DNA of 64,000 nucleotides from assembly GCF_009857595.1 (NCBI RefSeq), contig NZ_WWCU01000006.1:1-64000 (forward strand). The letters are read 5' to 3'. This document shows positions 1 to 10,086 of the stretch, piece by piece. Made by a program: the position numbers and the translations under genes. The stretch's first letter is position 1. The number at the start of each line of letters is the position of its first letter. Below the pieces are notes generated by a model. The model was not told the DNA's origin, did not search any database, and was given only the letters and a program-made list of their open reading frames with translations. The DNA comes from Pseudoduganella aquatica. Lineage in GTDB: Bacteria; Pseudomonadota; Gammaproteobacteria; Burkholderiales; Burkholderiaceae_D.

Positions 1-2
1 CC

Positions 3-701
3 TTGGCCGCGCTGGGCCCGGCCGTGGTGCAGCAGATGACGCTGGCCCTGGGCCTGCTCGGCGCCCACCGGCGCGGCCCCTGCGGCGCCTTCGCCTACCC
101 GCAATACTGGTCGCGCGCACTGGCGCTGGCCTGCGCCGCGCAGCAGCTGGGCGGCGCAATGGCCGGGGCCGCCCTGTTCAGCGCGGGACTGCTGGCCGGC
201 TGCGGGCAGCTCGGGCTGGCCAGCTCGCGTCCGCGCTCCTACGCCAAGCTGCTGCGCGAAGCAGAGGCGGCGCGCTGGCAGCCCGACGTCCTGCTGGCCA
301 TGGAGGAGGCGCGCTACTGCTACAACCACCTGAAACTGGGCGCGGCCATGCTGCGCCACTGGAACGTGGCGCCGTCCCTGGCCGAAGCCGTCCAACATCT
401 GGACGCGCCCGAACAATGCGCTACCGCCCCGGCGCGCGCCTTGGCCAGGCAGCTGCACCTGGCGCAGCAGGTGGCCCAGGTGTGCGCTGCGGAGCCGGAG
501 CAGCGCGCCGAACTGCTGCCGGAGCTGGCCGCCACCGGCGCCCTGCTGGAACTGAACGTGCCGGCCTTGCTCGCGCTTACCGAGCGCGCCGGCCTGGCCT
601 GGCGCCGCTGGTGCGTGGCGCTCGACCTGCCCTGCGCCCAGCGGCCGCGCCCCGCCGCCGCCGCCCCCATTTATCGCCAACCAGAGAGGAGACCCACATG
701 A
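3..701 (+). CDS. HDOD-domain protein, left-truncated
   Basis: The frame is open to the window edge, so the TTG at 3 is only the first in-frame codon and the true start lies outside. The 232 visible residues resemble the second half of an HDOD domain: a helix with ALALACAAQQLGG, then an AGLLAGCGQLGLA block (HDOD families have a GLLHxIG-like stretch here), then YNHLKLGAAMLRHWNVAPSLAEAV, which matches the family's H-x-x-x-G-x-x-L-x-x-x-W block. HDOD proteins are signalling or regulatory proteins related to HD phosphohydrolases but lacking the metal site; the His of GLLH is Cys or Gly here, consistent with no catalysis. The stop overlaps the next start (ATGA), so the two genes are probably cotranscribed. 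The partner and signal cannot be inferred. Confidence 0.6.
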   Translation: MAALGPAVVQQMTLALGLLGAHRRGPCGAFAYPQYWSRALALACAAQQLGGAMAGAALFSAGLLAGCGQLGLASSRPRSYAKLLREAEAARWQPDVLLAMEEARYCYNHLKLGAAMLRHWNVAPSLAEAVQHLDAPEQCATAPARALARQLHLAQQVAQVCAAEPEQRAELLPELAATGALLELNVPALLALTERAGLAWRRWCVALDLPCAQRPRPAAAAPIYRQPERRPT

Positions 702-1006
702 CCACCACCGGCCCCTGCGGCGGCGGCGCCGCCCACCTGTTCGACACGCTGATCAAGGAGCAGCATTTGAAGAACGACGCCGCGCTGTGCCGCGCCGCCG
801 GCATCGGTCCGCCGCTGATGAGCAAGATGCGCAACGGCCGCCAGCGCGTCAGCGCCGAAGTGATGCTGCGCCTGCACGAAGCCTTCGGCATGCCATTCGC
901 CACGCAGCGCCTGCTGCTGGCGTGCGACAGCAGCTATCCGCACCGCCCGTACCGCCGCCGCGCCGGTGCGCAGCAGCAGGCCGAAGCCGCCCAAGCGGCA
1001 GGCTGA
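698..1006 (+). CDS. small XRE-like helix-turn-helix protein
   Basis: This 102-residue protein starts at the ATG overlapping the stop of the HDOD gene, with a good purine-rich ribosome binding site (AGAGAGGAGA) 5 bases upstream. Residues about 14-70 form a compact helical region (FDTLIKEQHLKNDAALCRAAG, then PPLMSKMRNGRQRVSAEVMLRLHEAFG) that reads like a Cro/C1-type HTH: a recognition-helix-like PPLMSKMRNG followed by the RVSAEVMLRLHEAFGM helix typical of XRE proteins. The C-terminus is a basic, Arg/Gln/Ala-rich tail. The role is probably DNA binding, and the operon pairing with an HDOD protein suggests signal-linked regulation. No target site is visible. Confidence 0.6.
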   Translation: MTTTGPCGGGAAHLFDTLIKEQHLKNDAALCRAAGIGPPLMSKMRNGRQRVSAEVMLRLHEAFGMPFATQRLLLACDSSYPHRPYRRRAGAQQQAEAAQAAG

Positions 1007-1021
1007 GGCGCCGGCAGCGCG

Positions 1022-1047
1022 CAAAAAAAAACCCGCCATAAGGCGGG
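1022..1047 (-). terminator. Rho-independent terminator of secA
   Basis: Read on the minus strand, CCCGCC-TTAT-GGCGGG is followed by nine T residues. It lies about 60 bases after the secA stop. Confidence 0.85.
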
Positions 1048-1108
1048 GATGGAGACTAGCTGCCGCCACGGGCCGCGCAGCCTGCTGCTGCGCGCCGCCC
1101 GGCCCGCA

Positions 1109-3859
<2,751 letters not shown>

Positions 3860-4023
3860 TGGTTAACGCCGTTAAAAAAAGCTAGGGTGTAGGGTGCTCA
3901 GCTTGCCAAGGGCAAAAGACCGATGATTTTATCATGCCGTCCGGCCAAGGTTGGGTTATTGCCCCGTATAACAATAGCCAGTATGGTAACAAACTCGGAT
4001 TTTCCCGCCACTTTCAGCCCATT

Positions 4024-4107
4024 CCTACAAGCGAGCTGAGCCGCACTCACCCCAATCCGGGGTCAGACCCCGAAGGAGGGCGAATGCGGCTCAGCTCGCT
4101 TGGGGCG
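4024..4107. repeat. dispersed inverted repeat, family A copy 1
   Basis: The outer arms GCGAGCTGAGCCGCA (4031-4045) and TGCGGCTCAGCTCGC (4085-4099) are a perfect 15-bp inverted repeat. The inner palindrome GGGGTCAGACCCC lies at 4059-4071. The flanks CCTACAA (left) and TTGGGGCG (right) recur in copy 4. It sits between secA and dciA. Confidence 0.85.
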
Positions 4108-4135
4108 GGCGGCGGGCTGTGGTATGTTTCGGGCC

Positions 4136-4618
4136 ATGCGCTTATTCAATTCCCTCAATCAAGGCCGCTCGCCCAAGGTGGCGACGGACTTTCTGAAAAG
4201 AAATGACAAGATGGCGGCCCTGCTGCCGGCCATCGAGCGCATGGCCGCGCTGCAGAAGGATTGCGCCGCCACCCTGCCCAGCATGTTCAGCCATTGCGAA
4301 ATCCTGGCGTTCGAGGACGGCCATCTGCTGCTGTCCACCCCCAGCTCGGCCGTGGCGGCCAAGCTCAAACAGCAGCTGCCGAAATTACAAGATACGCTGC
4401 AGCAGCGCGGGTGGCAGATTAACAACATCCGCCTGCGGGTGCAGATGATGAAGGCGGCCGACATCAAGCCGCAGATGCGCACGCTGAGCCTGCCGCCCGC
4501 TGCCGTCACCGCCTTCGAGGAATTGAGCAAGTCGCTCGAGCAGAGCAAGCAGAACGGCCACCTGATCGAAGCGCTGCAGCTACTGGTGCAGCGCCGCCGC
4601 GACCGGCCCGATTACTGA
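4136..4618 (+). CDS. dciA: DciA-type (DUF721) replicative helicase loader
   Basis: DciA proteins load the replicative helicase DnaB in bacteria that lack DnaC or DnaI. This 160-residue protein has the DUF721-like pattern: an N-terminal helix ([17 protein letters not shown]), a helical segment ([15 protein letters not shown]), and a beta-rich segment ([26 protein letters not shown] followed by [23 protein letters not shown]), typical of the KH-like DciA fold. Placement between secA and lpxC is the usual DciA setting in proteobacteria and supports the call. The ATG at 4136 (MRLFNS) was chosen; an ATG at 4124 is possible. The 3' end overlaps the convergent lpxC stop by 7 bases. Confidence 0.8.
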   Translation: MRLFNSLNQGRSPKVATDFLKRNDKMAALLPAIERMAALQKDCAATLPSMFSHCEILAFEDGHLLLSTPSSAVAAKLKQQLPKLQDTLQQRGWQINNIRLRVQMMKAADIKPQMRTLSLPPAAVTAFEELSKSLEQSKQNGHLIEALQLLVQRRRDRPDY

Positions 4619-5550
4619 TTCAGGTCCCACTCGTGCGTCATCTGGCGCACATAGGAATCCGGCGCCGACTCCACCGTGTCGTAAGTCACCACTTCATACG
4701 ACGACGGATCGGCCAGCAGCGCGCGCAGCAGCTGGTTGTTCAGCGCGTGGCCCGATTTGTGCGCCTCGTAGCCCGCCACCAGCGGGTGGCCGACCAGGTA
4801 CAAATCGCCGATCGCGTCCAGGATCTTGTGGCGCACGAACTCGTCGTCATAGCGCAGGCCGTCCGCGTTCAGGATGCGGTACTCGTCCATCACGATGGCG
4901 TTCTCCAGCGAGCCGCCGCGCGCCAGGCCTATGCCGCGCAGCATCTCCACGTCCTGCATAAAGCCGAAGGTGCGCGCGCGGGCAATCGCCTGCACATAGG
5001 TGACGTCGCCGAAATCGATGCTGGCGCGCTGCGCCGTGCCGTCCACCGCCGGGTGGTTGAATTCAATGAAGAAGTCCAGCTTGAAGCCGTCGTGCGGCAC
5101 CAGGCGGGCCCACTTCTCGTTGCCCGGTTTGCCTTCTCGCACTTCCACCGGTTTGAGCACGCGGATGAATTTCTTGGCCGCGTCCTGCTCCTGCACGCCG
5201 GCCTGCTGCAGCAGGTAGACGAAGGACGAGGCCGAGCCGTCCATGATGGGGATTTCCTCGGCGCTCACGTCCACGTACAGATTGTCGATGCCCAGGCCGG
5301 CGCAAGCCGACATCAGGTGCTCGACGGTGGAGATGCGCACGTCGCCCTTGCTCAGCACGGTGGCCATGCGGGTATCGGTCACGCCCATGGCCGAGGCCGG
5401 GAACTCCACCGGCGGCTCCTGGTCCACGCGGCGGAACACGACGCCCACGCCGGGCGCGGCCGGACGCAGCGTCAGCACCACCTTGGTGCCCGAGTGCAGG
5501 CCCACGCCGGTGGTGCAGACTTTTTCTTTGATGGTGCGTTGTTTTAGCAT
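4612..5550 (-). CDS. lpxC: UDP-3-O-acyl-N-acetylglucosamine deacetylase LpxC
   Basis: LpxC is the zinc deacetylase that commits UDP-acyl-GlcNAc to lipid A synthesis. About 312 residues, the usual length. The N-terminus [21 protein letters not shown] matches the family closely. [11 protein letters not shown] carries the first zinc-ligand His. The C-terminal stretch [30 protein letters not shown] carries the H-xxx-D zinc pair and the final catalytic His. An in-frame TTG at 5556 could extend it by two residues, but the ATG at 5550 fits homologues. It is convergent with dciA (7-base overlap); its upstream side holds repeat copy 2. In many betaproteobacteria lpxC follows ftsZ closely; here several accessory genes separate them. 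Confidence 0.97.
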   Translation of the reverse strand: MLKQRTIKEKVCTTGVGLHSGTKVVLTLRPAAPGVGVVFRRVDQEPPVEFPASAMGVTDTRMATVLSKGDVRISTVEHLMSACAGLGIDNLYVDVSAEEIPIMDGSASSFVYLLQQAGVQEQDAAKKFIRVLKPVEVREGKPGNEKWARLVPHDGFKLDFFIEFNHPAVDGTAQRASIDFGDVTYVQAIARARTFGFMQDVEMLRGIGLARGGSLENAIVMDEYRILNADGLRYDDEFVRHKILDAIGDLYLVGHPLVAGYEAHKSGHALNNQLLRALLADPSSYEVVTYDTVESAPDSYVRQMTHEWDLNQ

Positions 5551-5592
5551 CCGCAAATTATATCGGAGATGCCGCTGCCCCGCCCCGGCCAG

Positions 5593-5662
5593 GCGAGCTG
5601 AGCCGCATTTCGCGCAATTTGGGGTCAGACCCCGAAGTGGAGTAAATGCGGCTCAGGCTGCT
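5593..5662. repeat. dispersed inverted repeat, family A copy 2
   Basis: The left arm GCGAGCTGAGCCGCATTT and right arm AAATGCGGCTCAGGCTGC pair over the core; the outermost bases mismatch. The inner palindrome GGGGTCAGACCCC is at 5621-5633. The right end (CTGCTA, shared with copy 3) overlaps the stop codon of the EamA gene on the minus strand. Confidence 0.8.
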
Positions 5663-6503
5663 AGGGGTGCTCGGCTTCGGCGTGCACCGCTTCGCGCCGC
5701 ACCAGGTAGATGCCGCTGCCGATGATGATGGCCGCGCCCAGCAGGGTGTAGCCGTCCGGCAGCGTGTTCCACAGCAGCCAGTCGATCGCCACGCCCCAGG
5801 CCAGCGCCGAGTATTCGAACGGCGCCACGATCGAGGCCTTGCCCATGCTGAAGGCGATGGTGATGGCCAGCTGGCCGAAAAAACCGCTCAGCGCCAGCCC
5901 GGCGATAATCAGCCAGTCCTGCGGCCGTATCGCCACCCAGCCCTGCCAGCACATGGCCACCGAACCGGTCCCCATCATCACCAGCAGCCAGAACATGATG
6001 TGCTCGCTGGCGTCGCTGCGGCTCAATATGCGGCTGGCGATGGCCGACACCGCGTAGCACGCCGCCGAGCCCAGCACCGCCAGCCCGGCCAGCGAAATAA
6101 AGCTGGCGCCGTCCGGCCGCAGCACCACCAACACCCCGCCCAGCCCGACCACGATGGCGGCCCACTGCATGGCGTCCACCTTTTCCTTCAGGATGAACAC
6201 CGACAGCGCCGTGATCAGCGCCGGCGCGATAAAGAAGATCGAATACGTGTCGGCCAGCGGCAGGCTTTTCAGCGCGTAGGCGAACATGGTGAGCATGCCG
6301 ATGCCGAGCACGCCGCGCAGCAGCTGCAGCGGCCAGCGCACCCGCAAAATGCCGCCGAACTTGCCGCGGTAGGCCATATAGGCGCACACCAGTGGCAGCG
6401 ACGACAGCGAGCGCAGCGCCGTCACCTGCATGGCGGGATAGTGGGCGGACAGCAGTTTCATGGCCGTGTCCATCAGCGCGAACATGGCGACAGCGATCAG
6501 CAT
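5661..6503 (-). CDS. EamA/DMT-family transporter
   Basis: An integral membrane protein with about ten hydrophobic segments in two repeats, the hallmark of EamA (DMT superfamily) exporters for metabolites or amino acids. Examples of segments are MLIAVAMFALMDTAMKLLSA, LLRGVLGIGMLTMFAYAL, WAAIVVGLGGVLVVL, and WLIIAGLALSGFFGQLAITIAF followed by FEYSALAWGVAIDWLLW. The substrate cannot be predicted. The start is uncertain. The first ATG is at 6503 (280 residues, used here), but an AAGGAG box sits 5 bases upstream of a CTG at 6542 that would add LTPQAENLRSIYA. The stop codon lies in the edge of repeat copy 2, so the insertion may have set the C-terminus. Confidence 0.85.
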   Translation of the reverse strand: MLIAVAMFALMDTAMKLLSAHYPAMQVTALRSLSSLPLVCAYMAYRGKFGGILRVRWPLQLLRGVLGIGMLTMFAYALKSLPLADTYSIFFIAPALITALSVFILKEKVDAMQWAAIVVGLGGVLVVLRPDGASFISLAGLAVLGSAACYAVSAIASRILSRSDASEHIMFWLLVMMGTGSVAMCWQGWVAIRPQDWLIIAGLALSGFFGQLAITIAFSMGKASIVAPFEYSALAWGVAIDWLLWNTLPDGYTLLGAAIIIGSGIYLVRREAVHAEAEHP

Positions 6504-6732
6504 GGCGTAGATGCTGCGCAGGTTTTCGGCTTGCGGGGTCAGAGGAGCTCCTTGCGCGTGGCGTCGTGAGGGGCGCCCGATTATAGCAAGTGCGCGAGTG
6601 TTGCGTTTACGCACCGCGTCCGCCGCGCAGCGACTTTATTCCGCGCCGCGCCCGGGCAGTGTGACAAAGCACGTGTTTTTGCGGGCTGGCGCGGCGGTAT
6701 CATGGCAGGCATCCTCCCCACCAAGGAAATAA

Positions 6733-7188
6733 ATGCCGTTCTGCCAGCAATGCGGATCCCAAGCCTCGTCCACCGCAGACTTCTGTTTCAACTGCGGCGC
6801 CGACGTCGCGGCTTCGGCGCTGGCCCTGCCCGGCCTGCCCGACGGCTGGAAAGCCATCTTCGCGGCCCTGCAGAAAGGCGGCGGCGTGGACCTGCCGCAA
6901 TCAATCGAGCTGAGCCTGGCCGAACGGGCGCAGGTGCTGTTCAATCCCTGGGCTTTCCTGTTCGGGCCGTTCTACTACGTGGCCAAGGGCATGGCGCGCA
7001 AGGCGCTGGTGCTGACGGCGCTGGCGGCGCTGCTGGTGTGCGCCGCGCGCCTGCTGTTCGGCGCGCTCGGCCTGCACAGTGTGATGGCGTCGGCACTGCT
7101 GTGCTTCATCCCCTCCGCCCTGTTCGCCACCCGCGCCAATGTCGACTACTTCAAGAAGATGGTGCTGGACGACGACGGCTGGCTGTAA
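6733..7188 (+). CDS. zinc-ribbon DUF2628-like membrane protein
   Basis: 151 residues. The N-terminus has a zinc ribbon of two CxxC pairs (C4/C7 and C18/C21, FCQQCG and FCFNCG). A middle block, FNPWAFLFGPFYYVAKGMARKAL, matches the aromatic signature of DUF2628 proteins, and one or two hydrophobic helices follow (VLTALAALLVCAARLLFGALG and VMASALLCFIPSALFA). A ribosome binding site AAGGAA precedes the ATG. The C-terminus ANVDYFKKMV with acidic residues is also DUF2628-like. The function of this family is unknown; it is probably an inner-membrane protein with a metal-binding cytosolic head. The 3' end overlaps the convergent AraC-type gene by 38 bases. Confidence 0.75.
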   Translation: MPFCQQCGSQASSTADFCFNCGADVAASALALPGLPDGWKAIFAALQKGGGVDLPQSIELSLAERAQVLFNPWAFLFGPFYYVAKGMARKALVLTALAALLVCAARLLFGALGLHSVMASALLCFIPSALFATRANVDYFKKMVLDDDGWL

Positions 7189-8110
7189 GCGGCGCCGCCG
7201 CGCCGCGCCGGTAAGCGCCGGGGCCGACGCCGTAGCTGCGCTTGAACACGCGGTTGAACGCGGCCTCGGACTGGTAGCCCACCTGCTCGGCTATCTGCCC
7301 GGCCGGCAGCCGCCCTTGCGCCAGCAGGGCCGCCGCCCTGGCCATGCGCGTCTGCGTCAGCACCGCCGCCGGCGTGCTGCCGGCAGCCTTCTGGAACAGC
7401 CGCGCGAACGTGGCGCGCGACATGTGGCACAGGCCGGCCAGTTCTTCCAGCGTCCACGGCTTTTCCGGCTCGGCCAGCATGGCCAGCAGCGCCGCCTGCA
7501 GCCGCTGCTCGGCCAGCAGCGCAAACAGGCCCGGCATGGCCGAGGCCTGCTCCAGCCAGGCCCGCATCAGCAGCGCGAACAAGGCCGACGCCAGCTGCGA
7601 CACCACGGCCCGCGCGCCTGGACGGACGGTCTCGGTCTCCACCCGCAGCATCGCCATCAGCGACTGCAGGCCGGCGAAGTCGTCGCGCCCCGCCGTGCGC
7701 ACGTGGATCAGCTCGGGCAGCGCGGCGAGCAGCGGATGAGGGCCGCCAGCGCCGAACTCCAGCCGCCCGCACAGGATGTCGGTGGCCTCCCCCTGGCCGC
7801 CGTTCTCGTACACGCGCACCACCTGCCCGCTCTCGAACGCGCGCGGCACCGGCGGCTGCGCGGCAGGATCGCCGGTGTGCAGCTTGTGCGGCGACCCGTG
7901 CGGGAACAGCAGGATGTCGCCCGCCTGCACCGCGATGCCGCGCTGCGCGCCCACCTCCAGCCAGCCGCCGCCGCTCACCACCAGGTGATACGGCGCCACT
8001 CCGGCCGGCTCGGCCGGCTGGTCCAGCACCCAGGGCGCGCCGAAATGGCAGCGGATGTCCAGCGCGGTCTGCACCGGATACAGCGACAGCAAGCGGCTTA
8101 AAGCTCCCAT
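7151..8110 (-). CDS. AraC-family regulator with cupin sensor domain
   Basis: A 319-residue transcription factor. The N-terminal about 180 residues form a Cupin_6-type domain (YHLVVSGGGWLEV, then VQAGDILLFPHGSPHKL), and the C-terminal about 110 residues hold two HTH motifs of the AraC type (WTLEELAGLCHMSRATFARLFQKAAGSTP, then AGQIAEQVGYQSEAAFNRVFKRSYGVGPGAYRR). Such Cupin_6 regulators often lie next to, and control, small oxidoreductase or AhpD-like genes. Here it is divergent from the AhpD-like gene at 8242 across 131 bases, so that gene is the likely target (inference). Confidence 0.92.
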   Translation of the reverse strand: MGALSRLLSLYPVQTALDIRCHFGAPWVLDQPAEPAGVAPYHLVVSGGGWLEVGAQRGIAVQAGDILLFPHGSPHKLHTGDPAAQPPVPRAFESGQVVRVYENGGQGEATDILCGRLEFGAGGPHPLLAALPELIHVRTAGRDDFAGLQSLMAMLRVETETVRPGARAVVSQLASALFALLMRAWLEQASAMPGLFALLAEQRLQAALLAMLAEPEKPWTLEELAGLCHMSRATFARLFQKAAGSTPAAVLTQTRMARAAALLAQGRLPAGQIAEQVGYQSEAAFNRVFKRSYGVGPGAYRRGAAAPLTASRRRPAPSS

Positions 8111-8241
8111 GGGACTCTCCGATTGAGACGATTAAGCAAATTTTAGCGCATTTCAGGCATTAAAAGATTCACCCAAGCGGCCTAAACTTCTTTCCATGCC
8201 GACACACAAACCCAGTCGGTCCCACACTGAGAGGAAATATC

Positions 8242-8778
8242 ATGAGCCGTCTGCACACCATCGCCACCACCGAAGCCACCGGCCACGCCGCCCAGCTGTT
8301 CACCGCCATCAAAGGCGCCATCGGCATGGTGCCGAACGCCTACGTGGCGGTTGGCAGCAACAGCCCGGTCGCCCTGGAAGCCGCCCTCAACCTGGACGGC
8401 GCGCTGAAAAAATCCAGCCTGAGCGTCAAGGAAATCGAGATCATCAAGCTGGCCATCAGCGAAGACGCGGGCTGTGACTACTGCCTGGCCGCGCACACGC
8501 TGATGGGCGCGAAAGCCGGCCTGAGCCGCCCCGCCATCCTGGCCGTGCGCAAAGGCGGCGCCTCCGGCGACGACCGCGCCGACGCGCTGGCCGCCTTTGC
8601 CCACACCCTGGCGCGCAGCAGCGGCACGGTGCCGGCCGAAGCCGTGGCCGCCGTGAAGGCGGCCGGCTACAGCGACGCCCAAATCGTCGACACCCTGCTC
8701 GCCATCGCCAGCATCACCTTCACCAACCTGGTGAACCGCGTGAACGACACGGCGCTGGATTTCCCGGCAGCGGATTGA
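8242..8778 (+). CDS. carboxymuconolactone decarboxylase / AhpD-like protein
   Basis: A 178-residue CMD-family protein. Residues 78-85 (CDYCLAAH) give the CxxC...H redox centre found in AhpD-type alkylhydroperoxidases, preceded by the conserved helix LSVKEIEIIKLAISED. It probably acts as a thiol-dependent peroxidase or disulfide reductase; the physiological partner is unknown. A ribosome binding site GAGAGGAAA lies upstream. It is divergent from the AraC/cupin regulator, a common pair. Alternative annotation: uncharacterised CMD-domain protein. Confidence 0.88.
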   Translation: MSRLHTIATTEATGHAAQLFTAIKGAIGMVPNAYVAVGSNSPVALEAALNLDGALKKSSLSVKEIEIIKLAISEDAGCDYCLAAHTLMGAKAGLSRPAILAVRKGGASGDDRADALAAFAHTLARSSGTVPAEAVAAVKAAGYSDAQIVDTLLAIASITFTNLVNRVNDTALDFPAAD

Positions 8779-8845
8779 TAGACGGCGGAGAAACGCTTGC
8801 GGGAGATGTGGCACGCAGCCCGCAAGCTGCGGTAATATTACCGCC

Positions 8846-9349
8846 ATGCCTACCCCTACCGACCTCCCGCTCTACATCGTCAAAGAATCCCCCATCCACG
8901 GGCGCGGCGTGTTCGCGCGCGAGGACATTCCGCCGGGCACGCGCATTATCGAATACACCGGCGAGCGCATCAGCAGCGACGAGTCGGCGCGGCGGGCGGA
9001 AGCGGGGGGCGGCCCCATCAACCACACCTTCTTCTTCAGCCTGGAGGACGGCAGCCTGATCGACGGCGGCAGCGGCGGCAACGACGCGCGCTGGATCAAC
9101 CACGCCTGCGAACCCAACTGCGAAGCCTACGAGGAAGACGGCAAGGTCTTCATCTACTCGCTGCACCACATCGACGCCGGCGAGGAACTGAACTACAACT
9201 ACGCGCTGATCTACGAGGCGCGCCACACGCCCGCCGTCAAGCGCGCCTTCGCCTGCTACTGCGGCGCGCCGTCCTGCACCGGCGTCATGCTCGCGCCCAA
9301 GCGCCGCAGCCGCAAGCCCGCCAAAAGCGACGCGCACAGCGCCACCTGA
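8846..9349 (+). CDS. SET-domain protein methyltransferase
   Basis: A 167-residue stand-alone SET domain. The landmarks are in order: HGRGVFAREDIPPGTRIIEYTGE (SET-N and AdoMet loop), RWINHACEPNCEAYEEDG (the NHxCxPN motif of the pseudoknot), IDAGEELNYNYAL (the GEELxYxY catalytic segment), and a post-SET cysteine cluster CYCGAPSCTG plus a basic tail RRSRKPAKSD. SET domains transfer methyl groups from AdoMet to protein lysine. The fold is mainly eukaryotic, but short versions like this are scattered through proteobacteria; the substrate is unknown. It has its own short upstream gap and no operon partner. Confidence 0.88.
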   Translation: MPTPTDLPLYIVKESPIHGRGVFAREDIPPGTRIIEYTGERISSDESARRAEAGGGPINHTFFFSLEDGSLIDGGSGGNDARWINHACEPNCEAYEEDGKVFIYSLHHIDAGEELNYNYALIYEARHTPAVKRAFACYCGAPSCTGVMLAPKRRSRKPAKSDAHSAT

Positions 9350-9359
9350 TCCATTCCGT

Positions 9360-9635
9360 TCAAGGGTAGCGTTTGCGCGCATGGATGACGTTCAAGGCAT
9401 AAACCGAGGATACGTCCTCGTAAAAGACAACAATGTAATTTTTGTGCGCCACCAGCTCGAAGGTGCCGGCTACCCGGCCGGGACGCCGAGGGAAATTTGG
9501 ATCAGCTAACTTGTCGACCTGTTCGTCGATACGCAGCCACAAATCAACAGCTGCGCGCGGATTGCTCCTGGCGATATAGCGTTCGATATCATCCAGATCC
9601 TCCTGGTAGCTGCGGCTACGCAGAACGCGCTTCAT
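9360..9635 (-). CDS. RelE/ParE-family toxin
   Basis: A 91-residue protein starting MKRVLRSRSYQEDLDDIERYIA. It has the ParE/RelE layout: an N-terminal helix pair, then ARSNPRAAVDLWLRIDEQVDKLADPNFPRRPGRV, then strands with GTFELVAHKNYIVVFYEDVSSVYALNVIHARKRYP; the V-L-x-V-x-H-x-R-x-x-Y/P ending is typical of ParE. ParE toxins poison gyrase and RelE toxins cut mRNA; which applies cannot be told from sequence alone. The start overlaps the antitoxin stop (ATGA), so translation is coupled. Base composition is less GC-rich than the neighbours, as expected of a mobile toxin-antitoxin module. Confidence 0.85.
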   Translation of the reverse strand: MKRVLRSRSYQEDLDDIERYIARSNPRAAVDLWLRIDEQVDKLADPNFPRRPGRVAGTFELVAHKNYIVVFYEDVSSVYALNVIHARKRYP

Positions 9636-9967
9636 GGCGCGTCTCGTTGCATCCTTTTGTTTGTCCTGAGCAGTTCCCAATCATCCGGGGCATAGATGGT
9701 ATTGCTGCCGTCCTCGAGCCCAGACAGAGCTTTCCGAATGGCATGGCTGGCGGCATCATTACCAGCGATGTGAACATCGCTAATCCCGGCGTCCCGCAAT
9801 AGCTGCAACGCTTCCCCTGGCTCTGTGAAGCGCCTCGCCAGCCGGTGCAAGCCGCCCCCTGCGACGATCTGCACTTCGAACCCGGCGCCATCCGCCTGCA
9901 AAGTTATCGAATCCACCCGTCCTGCGGCGTGGTCCTGCTGTAGTTGTTCCAGGGTCAGAAATTGCAT
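9632..9967 (-). CDS. putative antitoxin partner of the ParE-like toxin
   Basis: 111 residues, starting MQFLTLEQLQQDHAAGRVDSITLQADGAGFEVQI. It lies directly upstream of, and overlaps by ATGA with, the ParE-type toxin, which makes it the likely antitoxin. It does not look like the usual ParD/RHH or Phd antitoxin: there is no obvious N-terminal ribbon-helix-helix. Instead the first 60 residues form a compact beta-rich unit, followed by LQLLRDAGISDVHIAGNDA and a charged C-terminal tail that could wrap the toxin. Proteins with this N-terminus are sometimes labelled plasmid replication or partition related. The antitoxin role is inferred from position only. Confidence 0.65.
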   Translation of the reverse strand: MQFLTLEQLQQDHAAGRVDSITLQADGAGFEVQIVAGGGLHRLARRFTEPGEALQLLRDAGISDVHIAGNDAASHAIRKALSGLEDGSNTIYAPDDWELLRTNKRMQRDAP

Positions 9968-10040
9968 GGCAGCCTCCGTGCTCAAATTATGCAAGCACGC
10001 CACGATCATACCTTGATATTTCACCAGCCAAGAAAACAAA

Positions 10041-10061
10041 AACGGCGCCATCGGCGCCGTT
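10041..10061 (-). terminator. Rho-independent terminator after the peroxiredoxin gene
   Basis: Perfect hairpin AACGGCGCC / GGCGCCGTT with a 3-base loop. On the minus strand it is followed by a T-rich run (TTTTTGTTTTCTT). It lies just past the stop of the gene at 10087. Confidence 0.85.
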
Positions 10062-10086
10062 GTGCTTTGCTGCGGGAGAGCCGGGA

